Source: Hydrogenophilus sp. (lineage in GTDB: Bacteria > Pseudomonadota > Gammaproteobacteria > Burkholderiales > Rhodocyclaceae). From it: a stretch of DNA of 64,000 nucleotides. Below the pieces are notes generated by a model that was not told the origin of the DNA, made no database searches, and saw nothing but the letters and a program-made list of their open reading frames with translations. The stretch is taken from positions 90,573 through 154,572 of the forward strand of contig JAOAEZ010000002.1 of assembly GCA_026416515.1 (NCBI GenBank), given 5' to 3'. This document shows positions 1 to 7,496 of this stretch, piece after piece; position 1 is the stretch's first letter, and each line of letters opens with the position of its first letter. A program made the translations under genes and the position numbers.

Positions 1-101
1 ATGCGTGCGAGCGGGTAGGGGATGGCTTGGTGGCGGCCCATATTATCGCTCGCGTCCATAGCGAGGTGGAGAAGATCTTGCCCCAGCTTCCAGAGGCGTG
101 A
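1..101 (+). CDS. csoS1: Carboxysome shell hexamer protein CsoS1, 3' end only
   Basis: This is the last 32 codons and the stop of a gene that begins before the window. The visible protein reads from ACERVGDGLV to KILPQLPEA, which is the C-terminal helix region of a single-BMC-domain shell protein. It ends about where the short (roughly 98-residue) CsoS1A/CsoS1C proteins of other alpha-carboxysome operons end. The DNA of positions 1-83 is identical to positions 332-414 in the next gene, so the two are tandem paralogs. CsoS1 hexamers tile the flat facets of the carboxysome shell and carry the pores through which bicarbonate and RuBP are thought to pass. The identity as CsoS1 is inferred from the tandem copy. 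Confidence 0.9.
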   Translation, partial: ACERVGDGLVAAHIIARVHSEVEKILPQLPEA

Positions 102-138
102 GGTGGGTGTGAAGGAACGAGGGTAAAAAGGAGCGGCT

Positions 139-474
139 ATGAGCATTAAGGGTATTGCGCTGGGGATGATCGAGACGCGCGGTTTGGTGCCGGCGATTGA
201 GGCGGCGGATGCGATGACGAAGGCGGCCGAGGTGCGGTTGATCGGCCGGCAGTTTGTGGGGGGAGGGTATGTGACGGTGATGGTGCGAGGGGAGACAGGG
301 GCGGTGAACGCGGCGGTTCGGGCAGGAGCCGATGCGTGCGAGCGGGTAGGGGATGGCTTGGTGGCGGCCCATATTATCGCTCGCGTCCATAGCGAGGTGG
401 AGAAGATCTTGCCCGAGGCGCCGGATGCAGGAGGTTCGGGCCGCGATGCCGATGTGACGTCGACGCAGAGCTAA
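139..474 (+). CDS. csoS1: Carboxysome shell hexamer protein CsoS1 (CsoS1B-like, extended tail)
   Basis: The 111-residue product is a single BMC domain (residues about 4-92) of the CsoS1 family, a hexameric alpha-carboxysome shell tile. It starts MSIKGIALGMIETRG, carries the pore-loop motif FVGGGY around residues 39-44, and closes with the conserved HSEVEKILP segment. A tail of about 15 residues after the domain (PDAGGSGRDADV...) makes it longer than CsoS1A/C and similar in length to CsoS1B. The ATG is preceded by a good Shine-Dalgarno sequence (AAGGAG). It follows a tandem paralog by 37 bases and precedes the ferritin-like gene by one base. Its DNA is identical to the upstream paralog over at least 83 bases, which suggests recent duplication or gene conversion. 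Confidence 0.95.
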   Translation: MSIKGIALGMIETRGLVPAIEAADAMTKAAEVRLIGRQFVGGGYVTVMVRGETGAVNAAVRAGADACERVGDGLVAAHIIARVHSEVEKILPEAPDAGGSGRDADVTSTQS

Positions 475-475
475 G

Positions 476-961
476 ATGGATCGGTCGTTCGACCCGCGGA
501 CGATAGGGTGGATTGGCCGAGCGTTGGGCCACGAGCTGCGCGCAGTGCAGCAGTATGCGGCAGAGAGCGCGCTGGCGGCGCTGTGGGGTGAGGAGCGGTT
601 GGCTGAGGAGTTGTGGGCAGAGGCAGTGGAGGAGCTGCGCCATGCCCGCGAGTTGATGAGCGCCGCAATCAGCCGGGGGGTCGTTCCCCCTCCTGCCGGG
701 GGATTGCCATCACCACGATTGGCCGCTTCTCCTGCCGAGTTGGCGGCGATCCACGAGCGGTTGGAGTGGGAGGGGGTCCGGATATATGAGTCGGCATTGG
801 CCGATGCGGAGCGATGGCGCGATCAAGAGGCGGCGAACTTGTTCCAGTCGTTGCTGGAGGCTGAGGTGGCGCATTGGCAGCGAGTGCGGTCGAGAAGAGG
901 TTCGCCGGCAACCCCTGCCGAGGAGGAGAAGAAGAGAGGGGAGGAGGGTCACCATGAGTGA
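476..961 (+). CDS. Ferritin-like (bacterioferritin-type) protein of the carboxysome operon
   Basis: The 161-residue helical protein fits the ferritin-like four-helix bundle. Candidate diiron ligands E20, E53, H56, E97, E130 and H133 have nearly the spacing of the bacterioferritin ferroxidase centre (E18, E51, H54, E94, E127, H130 in the family). Two ExxH motifs are visible, ELRH and EVAH. A Pro/Gly-rich linker at 69-82 separates the helix pairs, and the last 20 residues are charged and probably disordered. A bacterioferritin-like gene directly after csoS1 is a known feature of proteobacterial cso operons, but its function there is not established. Iron storage, peroxide removal or a shell-linked role are all possible. 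The gene starts one base after the csoS1 stop and its 3' end overlaps the next gene by 8 bases. Confidence 0.8.
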   Translation: MDRSFDPRTIGWIGRALGHELRAVQQYAAESALAALWGEERLAEELWAEAVEELRHARELMSAAISRGVVPPPAGGLPSPRLAASPAELAAIHERLEWEGVRIYESALADAERWRDQEAANLFQSLLEAEVAHWQRVRSRRGSPATPAEEEKKRGEEGHHE

Positions 962-1244
962 GGCGCCTAGCGGCTGGAACATTCAGCGACTGACGAGGGG
1001 GGAAGGGTGGCACCGCCGCTTTGTCTTCGGGAGTTACCGCGAGACGCGGGCTTTTTTGGATGGCTTGGCGTCGTTGGCGGAGGAGTTGGGATACCATCCA
1101 CAGAATGTTAATTTTGCGACGAATTACGTGAATGTGACGTTGGAGGTTGGGGAGGAAGAGCGAGAACGAGAGCAGGCAGCACAGTTCGCCCAACGCTTGG
1201 GAGCGTTGGCAGTGATGGCCGCCGAGAGACGGGGGGAGGGGTGA
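954..1244 (+). CDS. Pterin-4a-carbinolamine dehydratase-like Rubisco assembly factor (acRAF)
   Basis: The 96-residue product has the PCD-like fold pattern (GYHPQNVNFATNYVNVTLEV, about residues 45-64). In catalytic pterin dehydratases this region begins with two adjacent histidines. Here the first is replaced by Tyr, so dehydratase activity is doubtful. Homologues in alpha-carboxysome operons (acRAF) have been described as Rubisco assembly chaperones lacking the catalytic residues, and context supports that role. I chose the ATG at 954, preceded by GGAGGG, over in-frame codons further upstream because those would lie inside the ferritin-like gene. The stop overlaps the GTG start of mcdA by 4 bases, so the two are probably translationally coupled. 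Confidence 0.82.
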   Translation: MSEAPSGWNIQRLTRGEGWHRRFVFGSYRETRAFLDGLASLAEELGYHPQNVNFATNYVNVTLEVGEEEREREQAAQFAQRLGALAVMAAERRGEG

Positions 1245-1858
1245 AGGTCGTTGCTGTCGCAACGCCAAAGGGGGGATGCGGAAAGACAACGTTGGCGATT
1301 CATTTGGCCGATTGGCTGGCGCGAGGGGGAGAAGAGGTGGTGCTGTGGGATCTCGATCCGCAGCAGTCGGCGTGCGAGTGGTGGGCAGGGGGGCGATTCG
1401 CTTTTGAGTGCCGAGGAGGAGAATGGGAGGAGATAGAGAGAGAAAGAGAACGAAAGCGGGAGGGATGGGCAGTGGTCGATTGCCCTCCAGGGTTCGACGC
1501 CCGTGGGATAGAGCGGGTGGGAAAGATCGCGAGAGTGGTGCTGGTTCCAGTGCTGCCGTCGCCGCTCGATTTGTGGGCGTGCGCCCGTTGGGTGGGGGAA
1601 CTGGCGCAGGCCGCACACAAAGAACAGGAGCGGTGGTTGGTGGTGAACCAGTTTGAGCGGCAGTCAGCAACCGTATTGCCGGCGGTGTTGGCGGCCGCTC
1701 GGGAGTTGGGAGTGCAGGTGGCGGCGGGGGTGGTAACACGGCGGGCGATTTACCGTCGCGCCGCGCTGGAGGGACGATCGGCGTTCGGGTACGGCCGGAT
1801 AGGGCGAGCGGCGCAGGAGGAGTTGGAGCGGCTTTTTGGCGAGGTGGTGAGAGGATGA
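1241..1858 (+). CDS. mcdA: ParA/MinD-family ATPase, carboxysome positioning protein McdA
   Basis: The 205-residue product is a ParA-type ATPase. The deviant Walker A motif KGGCGKTT (residues about 10-17) carries the signature lysine, WDLDPQQS at about 36-43 is the Walker A' Asp region, and VVDCPPGFD at about 80-88 is Walker B. There is no N-terminal DNA-binding extension, as expected for a minimal cargo-positioning ParA. In alpha-carboxysome operons this position is occupied by McdA, which binds the nucleoid nonspecifically in its ATP form and spaces carboxysomes by a Brownian-ratchet mechanism together with McdB. The gene starts at GTG, overlaps acRAF by 4 bases and overlaps mcdB by 4 bases. 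The McdA call rests on context plus the McdB-like neighbour. Confidence 0.88.
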   Translation: MKVVAVATPKGGCGKTTLAIHLADWLARGGEEVVLWDLDPQQSACEWWAGGRFAFECRGGEWEEIERERERKREGWAVVDCPPGFDARGIERVGKIARVVLVPVLPSPLDLWACARWVGELAQAAHKEQERWLVVNQFERQSATVLPAVLAAARELGVQVAAGVVTRRAIYRRAALEGRSAFGYGRIGRAAQEELERLFGEVVRG

Positions 1859-2199
1859 AAAGAAGCGAACGGCAGTGGGTGGAGTCGGTGCGAAGGGCAA
1901 AAGAGCGAGGGGCAACGGGGCGCGGAGCGGGTGAGGGGGAAGTGCGCGCGGAGAAAGAAGAGCAGGAGAAAGCGGAGTACGAAAAAGCGCAGCCCACAGA
2001 GGGGGGAAAAGAGGAGGTGCGAGAGGCGCAGAGTGGGAGCCCAGAGGAGGAGGGGCGTCAGCAACGAGAGAGAGGTGAGGGGAAAGAGGGGAAAGAGCGC
2101 AGCGGCGAGAGGAGCAGGAGTGAAGCCGGGCGCGAGAGGGACGATTCGCCCCCTTCGAGCGAGGGGGTCCTTTTTCCAGAGCGGGTTTGGCCCGATTGA
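1855..2199 (+). CDS. mcdB: Alpha-type McdB, carboxysome positioning adaptor (disordered, charged)
   Basis: The 114-residue protein is dominated by Glu, Arg, Gly, Lys and Ser and has no obvious folded domain. Residues 1-20 are basic ([19 protein letters not shown]), the middle is strongly charged, and the C-terminus is [10 protein letters not shown] near-terminal Trp in a hydrophobic patch is a described hallmark of alpha-McdB proteins, which link McdA to carboxysomes and stimulate its ATPase. The ATG overlaps the mcdA stop by 4 bases, the arrangement expected for an mcdA-mcdB pair. The sequence is too low in complexity for firm homology by eye, so the call rests on position, length, disorder and the terminal Trp. 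Confidence 0.72.
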   Translation: MKRSERQWVESVRRAKERGATGRGAGEGEVRAEKEEQEKAEYEKAQPTEGGKEEVREAQSGSPEEEGRQQRERGEGKEGKERSGERSRSEAGRERDDSPPSSEGVLFPERVWPD

Positions 2200-2219
2200 A
2201 CGGTTTGGTGGAGAGCGCG

Positions 2220-3158
2220 ATGGATACGAGACGTTCGTTGCGCGGTTTGGCGCTGAGAAATGGGGGAGGAGGAAACGGACGCTACGAGGAGCGGCGAGGG
2301 GAGGGGGGAGAGCGGAGGAGAGCGGCAGCTGTTTACCCGACCGCTCCTGCCGATGGAGAGGAGCGATTGGCGGGTTACCGGGTGAAACGAGAGCCCTACT
2401 ACCGACCGCTGGGCGATGAGGTGGCTTTGTATGAGTCAGCGTATGCGTTGCGGTTGCCAGTGTTGTTGAAAGGACCGACGGGGTGCGGAAAGACACGCTT
2501 TGTCGAGTATATGGCATGGCGTTTGGGGCGGCCGCTGATTACGGTGACGTGCAACGAGGATATGACGGCTGCCGATTTGGTGGGGCGCTTTCTGCTGGAT
2601 GCAGAGGGAGTGCGGTGGGAGGATGGCCCACTGACGATGGCAGTCCGCTACGGGGCGATCTGCTACCTCGATGAGGTGGTGGAGGCGCGCGCCGATACGT
2701 TGGTGGTGATCCACGCAGTGACCGACGCACGCCGAATTTTGCCTATCGAGAAGACAGGCGAGGTGCTGAGTGCCCACGCCGATTTCCAGTTGGTGGTTTC
2801 CTACAACCCGGGATACCAAAGCTTGACGAAGGATTTGAAGCCGTCGACGAAGCAGCGGTTCGTGGGGTTGGAGTTCGGTTATCCGCCCGCAGAGGTGGAG
2901 GCAGAGATCGTGGCGCATGAGTCAGGGATACCGCTGGAGATGGCTGCGAAGTTGGTGGAGATCGCCCACCGTTCCCGCAATTTGAAAGGCCATGGACTCG
3001 ATGAGGGAGCTTCTACCCGAATGTTGATCTACGCGGGAAGCTTGATCGCCCGCGGCGTGGCACCGGCGACAGCGTGCCGAATGGCGTTGGTCCACCCATT
3101 GACCGACGATCCCGATTTGGCCGCCGCGTTAGAGGCAGCCGTGTCGACTTACTTTTGA
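2220..3158 (+). CDS. cbbQ: Rubisco activase AAA+ ATPase CbbQ
   Basis: The 312-residue protein is a MoxR-type AAA+ ATPase of the CbbQ family. It carries the signature [13 protein letters not shown] before the ATPase core, Walker A GPTGCGKT, Walker [11 protein letters not shown] and a sensor region [11 protein letters not shown]. CbbQ hexamers work with the adaptor CbbO to remove inhibitory sugar phosphates from Rubisco at the expense of ATP. The first 45 or so residues are a low-complexity Arg/Gly/Glu-rich extension that many CbbQ proteins lack. I chose the ATG at 2220 (preceded by GGTGGAGAG) over a TTG at 2187 that lies inside mcdB. The neighbouring cbbO starts 11 bases downstream. Confidence 0.94.
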   Translation: MDTRRSLRGLALRNGGGGNGRYEERRGEGGERRRAAAVYPTAPADGEERLAGYRVKREPYYRPLGDEVALYESAYALRLPVLLKGPTGCGKTRFVEYMAWRLGRPLITVTCNEDMTAADLVGRFLLDAEGVRWEDGPLTMAVRYGAICYLDEVVEARADTLVVIHAVTDARRILPIEKTGEVLSAHADFQLVVSYNPGYQSLTKDLKPSTKQRFVGLEFGYPPAEVEAEIVAHESGIPLEMAAKLVEIAHRSRNLKGHGLDEGASTRMLIYAGSLIARGVAPATACRMALVHPLTDDPDLAAALEAAVSTYF

Positions 3159-3169
3159 AGGGAGGGCGG

Positions 3170-5521
3170 GTGGCTGCGGGATTAGACGATTTTGCAACGA
3201 CGATCGCGTCACTGCCTGAGCGGGCGCGAGCGTGGTTGGAGCGCGAGTGGGGGGGAGTGGGGCGCGCTTTTTCCTACCGGGGGTTGGATAACTATTTGCG
3301 AGGGGCCGCCGCGTTGGCGGAGTTAGGACGGGGGGAAGAGCTGGTCCTCTCGTTCTTGGAGTCAATGCCAGAGGTGGCTCGGGCAGTTGGAGAGGAGGTG
3401 GTGCCCGAGACGGCGGTGTTTTTATTGTCGATGGCGTCAAAAACGTCCGGACAGAATTTGACGTTAATCGCGGCGATGGCGCCGGTGGCGGCACGCCGCT
3501 TGGGGGATGCCGCTCTCTACCGCCAATTTTTGCAGGTGCTCAATTTGGTTTTGGCGCAGGCTCCTTACGGGTTAAGACCAATGCTGGAACATTTGGAGCC
3601 GCTTTTGAATCAGTTGACGTTGGGGGGGATACGCCGGTGGGCGCAGTGGGGGGCAGAGGCATACCGCGGGGATTTTGAGGGTCAGGCGCGCTATTTCGCG
3701 TTGGCGACTCCCGATTCTCTGAAGATATTGCAGCGCGAACGACGAGGGGTGGTCTTTGTCGATGTGCGCCGAAAATTGGTGCTGTATCTGCGCGCGCTGT
3801 GGGGGCGCGATTTTTTGCTGCGTCCTACCGCGGCCGATTTTGAGTCGCGCGAGGGGGCTCGACCTTATATCGAGCACCACGTGGTGCATGTCCCCGATGC
3901 TTACGATGATTGGGAAGGGGTGGATGGGTTGAGCCTCTACCGCGCCGCTTTAAACCACGCTGCCGCTCATCTGGTTTTTTCTACAGAGCCTTACCGAGAG
4001 GAGGAATTGACACCATTGGAGCGGGCTGCCGTGGGGGTGTTGGAGGATGCCCGCGTCGAGCGGTTGGCCGCCGCTCGTTTTCCGCGATTGGCCGAAGAGT
4101 GGCGACGATTGATCGCTGCAGGCGTACGGTTGTGGGGGGAGGAGGGAGAGAGACCGCTTCCCGTAGGGGCGCAGTTGGATCGGTTGGCGTTGGCCCTCGC
4201 CGAGGGAGGAGGGGGGGAGGAGTGGATTACCACGGTGTGCCAGGAGTGGGAAAGGGTGTGGCAAGAGGAGGAGAGCGCATCGCCTACAGCAGTGGTGACG
4301 TTGGCTAAGAAAACGGCGGCACTTTTGGGAGAGATAGGGGTTGCTGAGATTCGCTCCCATTCGTTGCAGAGCAAGATCGTGTACCGCGACGATAACCGCT
4401 TTTTGTGGGCCGGGGAGCGATTGAGCGAGGAGGAGGTTTTGGTCGCCGATTGGTTGAGCCGAGCACCAGTGCGGCGAACCGTTTCGGTGATGGAGATGGT
4501 CAACGAGGTGGATGTGGAATTCGCCGGCGATGACGCGCAGGAGGTGTGGGTTCTTCCGACCGAGTTTTGGTTCGATGAGGGGGGTACCGCCAACGCGCGC
4601 TTCGGTCGCGAGCGATGGCCCGACCCTGTTCATTACCCGGAGTGGGATTATCAGATCCAATTGGAGCGGCCCGATTGGGTAACGGTCCAGGAGCGACCGG
4701 CACCGTTGGGAGAGGCAGCGAAGATCGATGCGTTGCTGGCGACCTACCGAGGGGCAGTGAAGCGATTGGAGCGAATGGTGGCGGCTATCGCTCCTCAGGG
4801 AATGGAGCGGTTGCGCCGACAGCCAGAGGGAGATTCCGTGGAGGTGGGCGCCGCTATCGATTGGTTGATCGATCGCCGGCGGGGCGAGTTGCGAGAGCCG
4901 CGCTTTATGGTGACCCACCGGTTGCGCGTGCGCGACGTGGCGGTTTTGTTGCTGCTCGATTTGTCGGAGTCGGCAAACGACCGAGTGCGAGGGGGAGCCG
5001 AGGGAGAGACTATTTTGGAGCTGACACGAGCGGCGGCAGCACTGCTGGCAGAGGCCCTGGCCCGGTTGGGCGATCGCTTCGCGATCGACGGATTTTGCTC
5101 GAATGAACGCCACGATGTGCGCTATTTTCGAATTAAGGGGTTCGAGGAGGGATGGGGAGTACGCGCAAAAGCGCGATTGGCCGGAGTCTCCGCCCAGTTT
5201 TCTACCCGATTGGGGGCGGCTTTGCGTCACGCCGGGTCGTTGCTCCGCCGCCAGCCGCAACGGCGACGATTGTTGTTTGTGTTGACCGATGGCGAACCCG
5301 CCGATATCGATGTGCGCGATCCTCAGTATCTGCGGTTGGATGCCCAGCGGGCGGTGCAGGAGTTGGCGCGCGATGGCATCGTGTGCTACTGTTTGACGCT
5401 CGATCCTTTCGCCGATACCTACGTGGCCCGGATCTTCGGGGCAAACCGCTATACGATCGTGGAGCGCGTCGAACGCTTGCCCGAGTTGCTGCCACAGCTC
5501 TATTTGGGGTTGACACGGTGA
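3170..5521 (+). CDS. cbbO: Rubisco activase adaptor CbbO with C-terminal VWA domain
   Basis: The 783-residue protein matches CbbO: a long mostly helical N-terminal region, a middle insertion with an acidic strand-rich segment, and a C-terminal von Willebrand A domain (about residues 605-780). The VWA MIDAS motif is visible as LLLLDLSES (DxSxS), followed by [13 protein letters not shown]. CbbO bridges the CbbQ hexamer to Rubisco through this domain. I chose the GTG at 3170 because it follows GGGAGGGCGG at good spacing and lies just past the cbbQ stop. Upstream in-frame codons are inside cbbQ. A CbbQ/CbbO pair beside csoS1D is a known layout of extended alpha-carboxysome loci. Confidence 0.93.
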   Translation: MAAGLDDFATTIASLPERARAWLEREWGGVGRAFSYRGLDNYLRGAAALAELGRGEELVLSFLESMPEVARAVGEEVVPETAVFLLSMASKTSGQNLTLIAAMAPVAARRLGDAALYRQFLQVLNLVLAQAPYGLRPMLEHLEPLLNQLTLGGIRRWAQWGAEAYRGDFEGQARYFALATPDSLKILQRERRGVVFVDVRRKLVLYLRALWGRDFLLRPTAADFESREGARPYIEHHVVHVPDAYDDWEGVDGLSLYRAALNHAAAHLVFSTEPYREEELTPLERAAVGVLEDARVERLAAARFPRLAEEWRRLIAAGVRLWGEEGERPLPVGAQLDRLALALAEGGGGEEWITTVCQEWERVWQEEESASPTAVVTLAKKTAALLGEIGVAEIRSHSLQSKIVYRDDNRFLWAGERLSEEEVLVADWLSRAPVRRTVSVMEMVNEVDVEFAGDDAQEVWVLPTEFWFDEGGTANARFGRERWPDPVHYPEWDYQIQLERPDWVTVQERPAPLGEAAKIDALLATYRGAVKRLERMVAAIAPQGMERLRRQPEGDSVEVGAAIDWLIDRRRGELREPRFMVTHRLRVRDVAVLLLLDLSESANDRVRGGAEGETILELTRAAAALLAEALARLGDRFAIDGFCSNERHDVRYFRIKGFEEGWGVRAKARLAGVSAQFSTRLGAALRHAGSLLRRQPQRRRLLFVLTDGEPADIDVRDPQYLRLDAQRAVQELARDGIVCYCLTLDPFADTYVARIFGANRYTIVERVERLPELLPQLYLGLTR

Positions 5522-5543
5522 GAAAAAAGAGGCGGTGAGCGGG

Positions 5544-6200
5544 ATGAGCGGGGCAGTGACGTTGCGAACGTTCGTGTTTATCGATGCACTGCAGCCCCAG
5601 TTGGCGAGCTATATCGGTACATCAGCACAGGGGTTTTTACCCGTACCGGGGGATGCATGTTTGTGGATCGAGGTAGCGCCGGGGATGGCTGTGCACCGCT
5701 TGTCCGATATCGCATTGAAGGCGACGAGCGTGCGAATGGGAGAGCAGGTGGTGGAGCGAGCATTCGGGTCCTTGGAGGTGCACTACCGTAGCCAGAGTGA
5801 GGTAATGGCCGCAGGGCAGTTGATCCTCGATCGTTTGGGAGCGACGCTCGAGTCCCGATTGCCGTGCCGCGTGGCGTGGAACGAGATCATCCGCGCCGTA
5901 ACACCCGATCACGCGACGTTAATCAACCGCCAGTTGCGAAAGGGGTCGATGTTGCTTCCCGGAAAGAGCATGTTTATTTTGGAGGTGGAGCCGGCCGGTT
6001 ATATCGTCTACGCTGCGAACGAGGCTGAAAAGGCAGCCCATGTGACGTTAGTGGATGTGCGCCCCTTTGGGACGTTTGGTCGATTAACGATGATGGGTTC
6101 CGAGGCAGAGGCTGAACGAGCGCAGGAGGCGGCGATCGCGGCGATCGAGCGCATTAACGTCCGAGCCGGCGCCGCCCCCTTCCGCAGCGCAGAGCCGTAG
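5544..6200 (+). CDS. csoS1D: Tandem-BMC carboxysome shell protein CsoS1D
   Basis: The 218-residue protein contains two circularly related BMC domains (about residues 5-100 and 105-200) and resembles CsoS1D, which forms trimeric pseudohexamers with a large gated pore. Recognisable segments include [17 protein letters not shown] in the first domain and [19 protein letters not shown] in the second. Such tiles stack into double layers and are thought to gate larger metabolites such as RuBP. I prefer the ATG at 5544 over the GTG at 5535 because only it has workable spacing from the purine-rich AGAGG. It lies 22 bases after cbbO and 11 bases before the peptidase gene, so the three are probably cotranscribed. 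Confidence 0.9.
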   Translation: MSGAVTLRTFVFIDALQPQLASYIGTSAQGFLPVPGDACLWIEVAPGMAVHRLSDIALKATSVRMGEQVVERAFGSLEVHYRSQSEVMAAGQLILDRLGATLESRLPCRVAWNEIIRAVTPDHATLINRQLRKGSMLLPGKSMFILEVEPAGYIVYAANEAEKAAHVTLVDVRPFGTFGRLTMMGSEAEAERAQEAAIAAIERINVRAGAAPFRSAEP

Positions 6201-6211
6201 GGAAGAAAGGG

Positions 6212-7135
6212 ATGGAGACGTATACGGCGGAGGAGCAGAGGACCGAGCGGAGTGAGCCAAGAGAGCCACCGGCGACGTTGACTCCGCGCACGGCAGCGTT
6301 GCGCCCGGGGTCACGCGCCGCTGAACGCGCGGCGCGCTTTTGTGCCGATACTCCGGTAAAACAGCTTTTATTTACAACAGTTCGCCTCGATCTGGAGCTG
6401 GACAATGGCTCGGTCGGGTCGGGAACGGCTTTTTTGTACGCCCATCCCTGGCAGGGACGCCGAGTGCCGTTTGTGGTAACCAACCGCCATTTGACCGCTG
6501 GAGTCCGACGAGGGGGATTGGTGTTTACCCGCCGCGATGAGACAGGTCGTCCTTTGGTGGGGTCGGCGTTTTTGCTGGAGATCGATGAGTTTGCAACGGC
6601 GTGGTATGGTCACCCCGATGCGGAGGTCGATTTGGCGATTTTGCCGTTGAGACCTTTGTTGACGTCGGCGGAAGAGCAGGGGGCCTTGTTGTACCATACG
6701 CTGCTCGATGAGCGATGGTTGCTGACGGAGGAGGAGGAGACGGCACTCGATGCGTTGGAGCCCCTGCTGGTCGTAGGTTACCCGAGCGGAGTGTGGGATG
6801 GAACCAATCTGCTGCCAGTGCTGCGGCGAGGGGTGACAGCAACGCCGTTGGCGCTCGATTTCGAGGGGCGAGCGGAGTTTTTGGTGGATGCCGCGATTTT
6901 CCCCGGCTCAAGCGGAAGCCCCGTCTTTTTGGCCGACGCCACAACAGGGGTTCCTTACCGCTTGGCAGGAGTGATCGCCGCAGTTTTCTTCCGCGAGGAG
7001 GAGGTGGTGACGCGCGCCCCCGCACCCGCTGTGGCTATAGCGGGGATGGTGAGCGAGATGTTGGATTTGGGCTTGGCATTGAAGGGAGAGCGAGTGGCAG
7101 AGGTGTGCGCCGCCTTTTGCAGCGACTATTTGTAA
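6212..7135 (+). CDS. Trypsin-like serine peptidase in the carboxysome locus
   Basis: The 307-residue protein has a chymotrypsin/HtrA-type peptidase core from about residue 50 to 285. A full catalytic triad can be placed: H93 in TNRHLTAG, D140 in AEVDLAILPL and S234 in FPGSSGSPVF (GxSGxP pattern). There is no signal peptide and no PDZ domain. The first 45 residues are charged and probably disordered, so a cytoplasmic soluble enzyme is likely. It sits between csoS1D and a small unknown gene with short gaps, on the same strand and with the same base composition, so it appears to be part of the cso operon. Its substrate is unknown. Processing or quality control of a carboxysome component is a hypothesis only. 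Confidence 0.85.
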   Translation: METYTAEEQRTERSEPREPPATLTPRTAALRPGSRAAERAARFCADTPVKQLLFTTVRLDLELDNGSVGSGTAFLYAHPWQGRRVPFVVTNRHLTAGVRRGGLVFTRRDETGRPLVGSAFLLEIDEFATAWYGHPDAEVDLAILPLRPLLTSAEEQGALLYHTLLDERWLLTEEEETALDALEPLLVVGYPSGVWDGTNLLPVLRRGVTATPLALDFEGRAEFLVDAAIFPGSSGSPVFLADATTGVPYRLAGVIAAVFFREEEVVTRAPAPAVAIAGMVSEMLDLGLALKGERVAEVCAAFCSDYL

Positions 7136-7146
7136 GAGGTGGAGCG

Positions 7147-7449
7147 ATGCGGGAGTGGCGCTACCCAGGGTTTTTCGCCGATGGACATGGGTTGACCGGT
7201 TGGGGACGGGTAATCCTCGATGCGTGGGTTTTCGGCCTGCTGCCGGAGACCGAGGATTGCCGAAATTGGACAGTGGGACAGTTGCAGCGGTTGCAGCAGG
7301 AGGTGGAAGCAAAGTGGGATGAGTTCGGAGGGTTGCCAAGTTTACTGCCCGAGCCATTGCAGCGCCGCCATGCCGAACGCTATGAGTGGGCGGTGGCCCG
7401 CGCCCGCACCTTGGGATGGGATCCAACCCTCGACCCCGACGATGAGTAG
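7147..7449 (+). CDS. Unrecognised 100-residue Trp-rich protein
   Basis: I do not recognise this protein. It has 100 residues with seven tryptophans, a single Cys in the TEDCRNW segment, a likely amphipathic helix at about 46-61 (WTVGQLQRLQQEVEAKW), a second helix near the C-terminus (RRHAERYEWAVARAR) and an acidic end (DPTLDPDDE). No signal peptide or membrane segment is evident. GGTGGAGCG precedes the ATG. It starts 11 bases after the peptidase gene and 47 bases before sbtA, so operon membership is likely. Role and family are open; an adaptor or inhibitor linked to the peptidase, or a factor in bicarbonate uptake, would fit the position but neither is shown by the sequence. Confidence 0.75.
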   Translation: MREWRYPGFFADGHGLTGWGRVILDAWVFGLLPETEDCRNWTVGQLQRLQQEVEAKWDEFGGLPSLLPEPLQRRHAERYEWAVARARTLGWDPTLDPDDE

Positions 7450-7496
7450 CATTTCTCGCCTTCGTTGCGCCAGAGAGAGGAGAAGGAGAGGAGGCG

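Noticed and set aside
669-1997. A 442-residue open frame on the minus strand across acRAF, mcdA and mcdB
   Set aside because: Pro/Ser/Arg-rich low-complexity translation opposite well-supported genes. It is open only because the + strand is poor in C and the mirrored frame lacks stops.
3950-5260. A 436-residue minus-strand open frame inside cbbO
   Set aside because: No domain or family pattern, lies wholly opposite the conserved CbbO sequence, and has the composition expected of a shadow frame.
6212-7449. Phage or mobile origin of the peptidase and small gene
   Set aside because: Same base composition and skew as neighbours, short intergenic gaps in line with the operon, and no integrase, tRNA or repeat flanks.
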